This document shows positions 8,903 to 14,903 of a DNA stretch of 14,903 nt, piece after piece. Within the stretch, counting starts at the first letter, position 1; each line of letters begins with the position of its first letter. This DNA comes from Fomitopsis serialis (Eukaryota > Basidiomycota > Agaricomycetes > Polyporales > Fomitopsidaceae): assembly GCF_022376445.1 (NCBI RefSeq), contig NW_025955679.1:1-14903 (forward strand). Direction: 5' to 3'. The notes under the pieces were generated by a model that was given only the letters and a program-made list of their open reading frames with translations, did no database searches and had not been told where the DNA came from. The translations under genes were made by a program, and so were the position numbers.

Positions 8903-9481
8903 TCACACAGTGATCTTTCTCACCAACGCCTCCAGCTTCGCGTCCAGTGCCTCGGCAGCCACCTTCAACTCGGGCTTCACATTGCCATCGGCAGACACCG
9001 CGATAATCGACGATGGCTGGTAATAGACCACCTGCGTCCCACTGTTGTCCGCTTTCTCTACCACCAGAAGTCGTGGCGGGACGTTCAAGGGGACGTATAG
9101 ATCGTGCACGATCATCGTCTCGGCAATGAATGGGTTCCCGAGTATGTACTGCGTCGTCTTCGGCACCTGGACCGCCTGGTCGTAATACGCATTGCGCCAA
9201 TCGTGAAAGGCGGGCGCTCCGAAGAATCTGAAGAACCAAGATCAACAACAGGAGGGTCAAAACGAGGAGCGAGCGCACATGAAATCTTTGCCGCCGATGA
9301 CGTTCTGTATGCCTTGCTCAAGATCTTCCCTGGTCTTCGCAGTCGCGAAGATGTCAAAGCCCTTCGGCCCCGCCTTGTCCCTGCTTAACTCTTGATCGAG
9401 CCGAGCGGTCACCTCGTCGAACAGCAGCGAACTGTCGAAGATGATGCGTTTCGCGCGTACGTCGTGGATTGTCTTGGACAT
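8903..9481 (-). CDS. DUF302 (TT1751-like) domain protein
   Basis: Two exons (9279-9481 and 8903-9227) join across a 51-base intron (9228-9278, GTGCGC...CTTCAG) and give 175 residues with no frame break. The start MSKTIHDVRAKRIIFDSS is the first ATG, and the stop is at 8903-8905. The early region with FDEVTARLDQEL is helical. The body includes FDIFATAKTREDLEQGI, then PKTTQYILGNPFIAETMI and PPRLLVVEK, the pattern I associate with the DUF302 / TT1751-like fold in fungi and bacteria. The biochemical role of the family is not established and I assign none. There is no signal peptide or membrane segment, so it is likely cytosolic. It is divergently placed against the dehydrogenase gene, with 617 bases between their start codons. 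Confidence 0.85.
9228..9278 (-). other. Intron of the DUF302 gene
   Basis: The minus-strand donor is TTCAT|GTGCGC and the acceptor is GGTTCTTCAG|ATTC. Removal joins GAT TTC AT and A TTC TTC, giving D-F-I-F-F, and connects the two conserved halves of the domain in frame. Confidence 0.88.
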
Positions 9482-10098
9482 GAGGTGGAAGCGACGTCTG
9501 TATCGTGCAGGTTGCCATTTTGCTTGACCGCCATATATACGCTGCAGAAGCTCTCATGACGCTTCTGACTGTCATCCCCCGGGGTGGGGACGGCTACGGG
9601 CGAGTGTACTCAGCAGCCCGAAGCATGCTGTCACTAGTAGTGTGAGCGTGTTCTACGGTGAGGGGGTTCTTACTAAAGCCTACCTTACTGGGGCCTTCTA
9701 GACTTCATTCACTAACACGTAGGCCGGGCGTTGGCCGGGTGCTTCAAGCTGCGTGACCTCCGTCCAACCTCTATCCGATCTCGAGGTGTTCTGGTGAAGT
9801 TGAAACATGCGATGGACGCAAATCGCGGGAGGACAGATAGTCTCGATTCCTGTCAAGATTCTCCGCGAGGCATATGCGCTGTCTGTGTCGAACCTAGGAG
9901 GAGGAGCAAGTAAGTACTATTGGGCCGCTCAACCCAGCGATTCGAGAGCGCGTAAATGAATATGCGGCGCGACACAGGAAGCGCTGATTCGACTCTTCTC
10001 GCATCATATGTATCGAGTGGTCATGCGCTCGCCAGTGGGAACAACGGGAATGATAGCTACTAGTCGATGGCACCCTACCAACCTTGACGGAGACCACC
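9482..10098. other. Divergent intergenic region between the DUF302 and dehydrogenase genes
   Basis: These 617 bases lie between two start codons pointing away from each other, so they should hold both promoters and 5' untranslated regions. The dehydrogenase ATG is in a good eukaryotic context, ACCACCATGA. I could not identify a confident TATA box, upstream activating site or gene in this stretch. Confidence 0.5.
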
Positions 10099-11779
10099 AT
10101 GAAGGCAGTACGCTACTACGGACCGGGAGACATACGCGTCGATGACATACCGGAACCCACCACCGGCGACAAGCAGATCAAGATCAAGGTGAGCTGCCTT
10201 ATCTGCACGCATTGAGAGGAGCACGGAGTTTCCCTCTATATATTGACAGGTAGCATGGTGAGTCCTTGATCCTAATGCAGAGCGACCTTCTATCGAACTG
10301 AATTGCACCTGCAGGAACGGAAGTTAGTATACATGTACTTGGACCGTCCGTGCGATTGATGTATATCTCAAGTATGCGGCTCCGACCTACATTCGTACTT
10401 CGTACTGCAAACCCCGGTGTCTCCCACCTTGACGACACCTCATCCCACCACGCAGGAAACCCTTCCCGTCGTCATGGGCCATGAGTGCGTGTTCGAGTGT
10501 ATGATGGAAGTGGTGTGACGCCGACCAACGTGAGGCATCCCAGGTTCTCTGGAACAATCGTCGAATTGGGCAAGGCGGTGGACATCAGTAAGTTCTCGGT
10601 AGGCCAGAATGTCGTAGTGTACGTCTTCGTTCGGTCTGTGACTGGCCCCGCGTTGATGTGCCCAGCGAGCCGCTCATCTCGTGCGGAAAGTGTGGGCCCT
10701 GCTTGTCTGGCACTCGGAACCTTTGTCATCAGATCAGCTTCATCGTACGTTCCCTCTCAGCCTGGAACCCCTTCTTCCATTCAGAATCATTCAATATCTT
10801 TGTAGGGCATCGGCGGATGGGGTGGTGGTTTGGCAGAGTACACAGTCACGAATGAAGACCTCGTACATGTGCTCCCGGATAGTATTCCTCGTGAGCACGT
10901 CCAGTCTTCATCCATTGAGGGCATCCTTTGGTTCAACGCATGCTTTAGTGGATGTAGGAGCACTCATCGAGCCTCTAGCCGTCAGTTGGCATGCCATGAA
11001 GATATCCCGCTTCAAGCGCGGGAGTAGTGTGCTCATTATCGGAGCCGGGCCTGTGAATGATTAGGTGCAAGTGACCTGACGAGCATATGCTGATTGATTA
11101 CCCTTCTAGATCGGTCTCCTACTGTTGAAGATACTGAAGTGCGTCCCGTCTTCTTCGCGTATTCTTGTTGCCAAACAGTCACTCGTCGCCAGAGCCGAAG
11201 GCGCGTCTTGGATTGGAGTGTCCGAACCAGCTGCCGCTCGCCGTGCGACCGCTGTGAAGCTCGGCGTCTCTGCAGTCTACAACCCGCTTACCGAAGACGT
11301 CGTTGCCGAGACATTCCGGGCTACCGACGGTGGGGCCGACGTCGTTTTCGACTGCGCAGGAATACAAGCTAGCTTCGACGCCGCACTAGCTGCCGTCCGG
11401 ACCCAAGGGAACGTTGTCGAGGTTGCAGTCTGGGAGACGAATCCTGTGATCAAAATGGGAGCACTGCAGACGAAGGAGGCGATCCTGACTGGTACCTATT
11501 TTGGCATGCTGCTATTGTTCGTCTGATTGAGCTATGGGGATAGCGAGCCAAGCGTATGATCGCAGACACGAAGAGCTTCTCAAGGTCGTTGCAGAAGGTC
11601 GGATCCCTAATCTCGAGGAGCTGATCACCAGCAAGATTGCCTTGGACGACTTCGTCGAGAAGGGGATCAAGACCCTCATTGCAGAGAAAGATACCCAGAG
11701 TGCGTGGCCATACTAGGCTGAAAGCCTCATACGCTAAACGCTGTTGTGGCCTGTAGTCAAGATTCTCGTCCATCCCTAA
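10099..11779 (+). CDS. Zinc-dependent medium-chain alcohol dehydrogenase, (R,R)-butanediol dehydrogenase type
   Basis: Twelve exons join without any frame break into 1068 coding bases (355 residues): 10099-10188, 10250-10257, 10315-10322, 10373-10484, 10544-10618, 10666-10744, 10806-10890, 10949-11052, 11110-11138, 11193-11491, 11544-11699 and 11757-11779. The enzyme should interconvert acetoin and 2,3-butanediol, or oxidise a related polyol or alcohol, with NAD(P)(H) in the cytosol. Likely catalytic zinc ligands are C37 in NGICGSDLH, H72 and E73 in MGHEFSG, and E160. The structural zinc site is C104, C107, C110 and C118 in CGKCGPCLSGTRNLC. The nucleotide-binding glycine motif GAGPIG is at 184-189. 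Length and all key residues fit the family, so it looks functional. Exons 2 and 3 are only 8 bases each; their inclusion is required to give V-A-W-N-G-I before C37. Sorbitol or threonine dehydrogenase activity cannot be excluded from sequence. Confidence 0.93.
10250..10257 (+). other. 8-nt micro-exon (exon 2 of the dehydrogenase)
   Basis: GTAGCATG is flanked by acceptor TTGACAG and donor GTGAGT. It encodes V-A and the first two bases of the Trp codon (residues 31-33), bridging exon 1 and the next micro-exon in phase. Confidence 0.85.
10315..10322 (+). other. 8-nt micro-exon (exon 3 of the dehydrogenase)
   Basis: GAACGGAA is flanked by acceptor CACCTGCAG and donor GTTAGT. It completes Trp33 and gives N-G plus the first base of Ile36. 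The following exon resumes with TA TGC GGC, giving I-C-G, the catalytic-zinc motif. Confidence 0.85.
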
Positions 11780-12340
11780 GCAAGTCGGCGCCCAGGTCTG
11801 CAGTGGATGCCGGCATGACGGCCCCGATGTATAGATAGATCCTCAGTTTTGCACTTACCGCTGTCTCGGGTCGATACCAATCGTATCTCGATCGAAATTG
11901 GAGGATCGCCAGGCACCGAAGCCGAGCGAAGCCTCAACGGCAGGCCGAATGCTTGACGTTGAACGTTGAACCTGAATCGCCGGAGCACTGGGCGTTGTTT
12001 GTGCTATGCTCTCCGGACGTTCGATAGGATAGCGGACTTGTGTTCCTCAATCGTGCGCGTGATCACTAAGGTTCTGGTATCGCAAACGATACGCACAGGC
12101 ACAGCGTAAGTACCCACGGGCGCGGGACTCTTCCACCTATCTCGGAGAAAGGTCAACCGTGTGATCGATGCTCTCGCCGCCCCTCCATCGGCGAGGCGGC
12201 TCTCCGGCAGCACTTCTTTGACTCCTGATGATATGTAAGGTGTGGCTGCAGTGCGGCACCGTGTACGACTCTCGACCTCCGATGACTCGGAGCCTGGAAC
12301 TTGCAGCCGTCGCGAATGCCTCTCGGAACCCTGTGCTGCT
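11780..12340. other. Intergenic region upstream of the amidase gene
   Basis: About 560 bases separate the dehydrogenase stop codon from the amidase start; the two genes are in tandem. It should contain the dehydrogenase 3' end and the amidase promoter. A minus-strand open frame spans 12004-12516 but overlaps the amidase first exon and shows no family signal, so I do not call it. No other element is visible. Confidence 0.5.
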
Positions 12341-14301
12341 ATGTTAACTCCTGGTAGGTCCACTGCCGTCCTCTCCGCCCTCGCTATCGCCCTAGGCCTC
12401 TCCCTGGCTGCATACACGGAGTACGTGCGGATACCGTTGAGCTCGAGTTTGTTCGGGATGGGTTCGTTGCCGGACTTGTACGAGGCGGGAATTGAGGAGA
12501 TCCAGGATGGTCTCAAGAGGAAGCGATTTACTAGTGTTGATCTCGTGAAGGTGCGCAGTTATCCCTCGCTTTCGTCTTTTGCTTAGGCTTGACCTGAGCG
12601 CGTTCAGGCTTATCTCGCTCGCATCGACGAGGTCAACTTGAACGGACCCGCATTACGCGCCGTCCTGGAGACCAATCCAAATGCGCTGAGGCAGGCTGCT
12701 GAGCTCGACAAGGAGAGGGAAACCTCAGGGCCCCGCGGTCCCCTCCACGGCATCCCGATTCTGCTCAAAGACAACATCACAACACTGCACAGCGAGGGTG
12801 CGCACCCCACACTTGCCTCCTTCGCAGCCTGTTAAAGTACCCCTACAGGCATGAACACCACCGCAGGGTCCTACGCCCTGCTCGGCTCCGTCGTTGCCGG
12901 CGAGTCCTTCGTCGCCGCGCAGCTCCGCGCGGCGGGTGCGATCCTCCTGGGCAAGTGTACCCTCTCCGAGTGGGCGAACTGGCGCGGCACGGTGCCCTCG
13001 GGTTTCTGCGGGCGCGGCGGCCAGGGCACGAACCCGTACGTCCCGCTGGGCAACCCGTCCGGCTCGAGCTCGGGCAGCGGGATCGCGGGCGCGGTGGGCC
13101 TCGCGACGGCCACGCTCGGCTCGGAGACGGACGGGTCGATCATCAGCCCGAGCGGCAACTGTAATGTGGTGGGCCTCAAGCCGACGGTAGGGCTTACTTC
13201 GCGCGCGGGAGGTACGTGGTATTCCTCGGGCGCAGACGTGTGGAATGCTCATGGGTGACCGGCATGCCCAGTGATCCCAATCTCAGAGCATCAGGATAGC
13301 GTAGGCCCCATGTGCCGCAGCGTTGCGGACTGCGCTATTGTCCTCTCCACCATCGCGGGGCGCGACCCGCACGACAACTACACGCTGGACCAGCCCGCGC
13401 AGGTGCCCGACTACACCAAGGCCCTGAAGAAGGACGGCCTCAGGGGCGTGCGGCTCGGCGTGCCGCGCAAGGTCTTCGAGGGCGTCGACGCGAATGTCCT
13501 CATCGCATTCAACAAAGCGCTGGGGGACCTCACGGCACTCGGCGCGACGATCGTGGACCCGCGGACTTCGCGGACGCGTGGGACTACGAGGAAGTGCGGC
13601 AGCGCGAGGACATCGTGCTCTGCGGGGACTTCAAGGTCAACATCCACAGCTACCTGTCTAAGCTCGTGGACGTCCCGACGGGCGTGCGCACCCTTGCGGA
13701 TCTTATCAAGTTCAACGAGGACAACAGGGAGAAGGAGCTTGTGGAGCCGTACTGGACGGACCAGGCGAGGTACGCTTGCGTCCCGCGTGTTTTCCTTGTT
13801 GTGTCTTGTGAATGACGCGACATTGGCAGGTTCGTCAAGTCCAATGGCGTGCACCAGGACCCGGCATTCTGGGAGGCACTGGAGTGGGACTACCGCATGG
13901 GCAGGCAGGATGGCGTCGACGGCCTGCTGAAGAAGTACGAGGTCGACGCGATCCTCATCCCCACCGCCAGGGCGTCCCGTCCCGCCGCGGTCGCAGGCTA
14001 TCCCGTCATCACTGGTCCGTCCTACTCCATGCAGCGTGTGCTATACAATGCTGACCTTGATAAACTTGTAGTGCCCCTCGGGTTCCAGCCCCCCGACGTC
14101 GCGCTCACGGAGGCGAGCCCAACACGTATGAACGGCCCGAACATGCCCTTCGGGATCTCGTTCCTAGGGACGGCGTACAGCGAGTTCCAGCTCATCCAGT
14201 ACGCGTATGCGTATGAGCAGGCGACGAAGCACCGGCTGGAGAAGAAGGCGTACCCGGAGGCAATACCGAAGACGCAGCTGGCGGACGTGATGGGCAAGTA
14301 G
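12341..14301 (+). CDS. Secreted amidase-signature hydrolase, with one apparent missing base
   Basis: Six exons join in phase: 12341-12550, 12608-12797, 12849-13211, 13272-13769, 13830-14014 and 14072-14301. The coding total is 1676 bases; one missing base at 13560/13561 would give 558 residues, the usual length for fungal amidases. The enzyme should hydrolyse an amide bond; the substrate is unknown. The N-terminus, MLTPGRSTAVLSALAIALGL, looks like a signal peptide or membrane anchor. The Ser-cisSer-Lys triad is visible: Lys124 in LLKDN, a cis-Ser within the G-S-S-S-G run at 205-209, and the nucleophile Ser230 in LGSETDGSI. The C-terminal part has YPVITVPLGFQPPDV and ends in ADVMGK. At the break the frame changes from IVDP to ADFADAWDYEEV within a run of Cs, so the protein would be cut at about two-thirds unless this is an assembly error. 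G+C is higher in exons 3 and 4 than in neighbouring genes. Confidence 0.9.
13560..13561 (+). other. Apparent 1-base deletion in the amidase coding sequence
   Basis: Reading GTG GAC CC then GCG GAC TTC GCG requires one more base after GACCC, most simply another C. Upstream and downstream frames both encode conserved amidase sequence and no splice sites lie between them. Confidence 0.75.
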
Positions 14302-14513
14302 TGGGGCAGCCCCACTGGGTAGATCGGTAGACAACGTGAGATGGCGTGGCGTAGCGTTAGGGTCTGACAAAGGGACAGAGGCTTCGCGGGCTGTATAGAA
14401 ATCAGCTACGAGGAATGGTCCGTGGATTATAGGATACAAAGCGATGCATGCTATAGAAGAGAGTCCGAACTGTGCAGCTCTGATGTCCATGCAAAGGAAT
14501 CGGCAACGCGAGG

Positions 14514-14902
14514 CTACGGGTGCGCGCGAGGTCTGCGGGTGTAGACGTGCGTGCGTTGTGACGGGACGGCATCGTTCATGGCTGCTAATTCTTGTCGTAC
14601 AGGGGTAGGACTTGCAGTAGCTCCGAGGGCCGCGATTGCGAGGATGCAGAGCAGGAAGGCACGCATGTCTGGATGCGGATTATCCTCCTGTCAGCGTCGC
14701 GTGCGGCCCCAGCGGTCTCGCACTCACCGATAGAAGTATTAGCCTGCTAAGTGATCAGCTAAGATCGGAGGCAAGACATGGAAGTGGTATCGCTCACTGG
14801 AGAATACAATCTCAAGGACGTGAGGACGTCGTGGTGTCGTGTCGGGTCGTAGGTGCGATGCAGAAGTGCAGCGACCTCGTCTTCCTTGCGCAGTGCTCTT
14901 AT
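14514..14902 (-). CDS. 3' part of an unidentified gene, or small secreted protein with upstream introns
   Basis: Three exons on the minus strand join in frame: 14798-14902 (open to the window edge), 14728-14746 (19 bases) and 14514-14668. The introns, 51 bases (14747-14797, GTGAGC...CACTTAG) and 59 bases (14669-14727, GTGAGT...CATCCAG), match the other introns here. The last exon holds an ATG at 14666 that begins MRAFLLCILAIAALGATASP, a strong signal-peptide look with a likely cut after A-T-A. It ends after 50 residues. Two readings are possible. In one, the ATG is the real start of a small secreted peptide and the earlier exons are 5' untranslated. In the other, the protein starts outside the window and this is a C-terminal hydrophobic segment. 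A GTACGA donor-like site within the last exon allows a longer product. I do not recognise the family. Confidence 0.45.
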
Positions 14903-14903
14903 T

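Noticed and set aside
12004..12516. A minus-strand gene opposite the amidase start
   Set aside because: It overlaps the well-supported amidase first exon and signal peptide, and shows no recognisable motif or splice structure.
12871..13252. Long open frames antisense or frame-shifted to amidase exon 3
   Set aside because: They are shadows caused by the high G+C of that exon; the sense frame has the complete amidase signature.
14164..14490. Minus-strand frame as a continuation of the signal-peptide gene through a GTACGA...CCCGCAG intron
   Set aside because: The splice sites are possible, but most of the frame is the antisense of the amidase's last exon and the protein has no recognisable features. 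It is mentioned only as an alternative for the edge gene.

Overview
The window looks like genomic DNA from a filamentous basidiomycete, probably an Agaricomycete. All the genes I could assemble are broken by short introns (about 47-62 bases, one of 89) with GT...AG ends and CTGAC/CTAAC-like branch sites. The protein set fits too: an F-box/LRR-type protein, a large TPR-CHAT protein, a DUF302 protein, a zinc-dependent butanediol-type dehydrogenase and a secreted amidase. There are no bacterial-style operons, rRNAs or CRISPR arrays. Gene models were made by hand, joining exons wherever splice sites and reading phase agreed.

Layout: (1) 1-507, nothing recognised. (2) 508-2267, minus strand, an F-box/leucine-rich-repeat-type gene with at least five introns and several 1-base frame breaks. 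(3) 2268-2625, spacer. (4) 2626 to about 7640, minus strand, a TPR-CHAT (caspase-like) gene with a C2-like N-terminal region. It is cut in two by a 927-bp element at 5201-6127 that has 26-bp terminal inverted repeats and a TA target duplication, and its CHAT end carries two further frame breaks. (5) About 7641-8902, no supported gene. (6) 8903-9481, minus strand, an intact two-exon DUF302 gene. (7) 10099-11779, plus strand, an intact twelve-exon medium-chain alcohol dehydrogenase of the (R,R)-butanediol dehydrogenase type, with two consecutive 8-nt micro-exons. (8) 12341-14301, plus strand, a six-exon amidase-signature hydrolase with a signal peptide and one apparent missing base. (9) 14514-14902, minus strand, the 3' part of a gene running off the window, or a small secreted protein.

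The most interesting locus is the TPR-CHAT gene. Removing the element and one TA copy restores the reading frame exactly (codons for E-A-T-Y then R-L-E-D), so the host gene is clearly seen on both sides. The element has no recognisable transposase and looks like a non-autonomous, MITE-like insertion with unusual subterminal repeats. TPR-CHAT proteases are known or suspected effectors and sensors of regulated cell death and immunity in several lineages; that this copy had such a role is inference.

The 1-base indels are unevenly spread: many in the F-box gene, two in the CHAT end, one in the amidase, none in the dehydrogenase or DUF302 gene. Several fall in short homopolymers. They may be assembly errors or real decay, and the sequence alone cannot decide.
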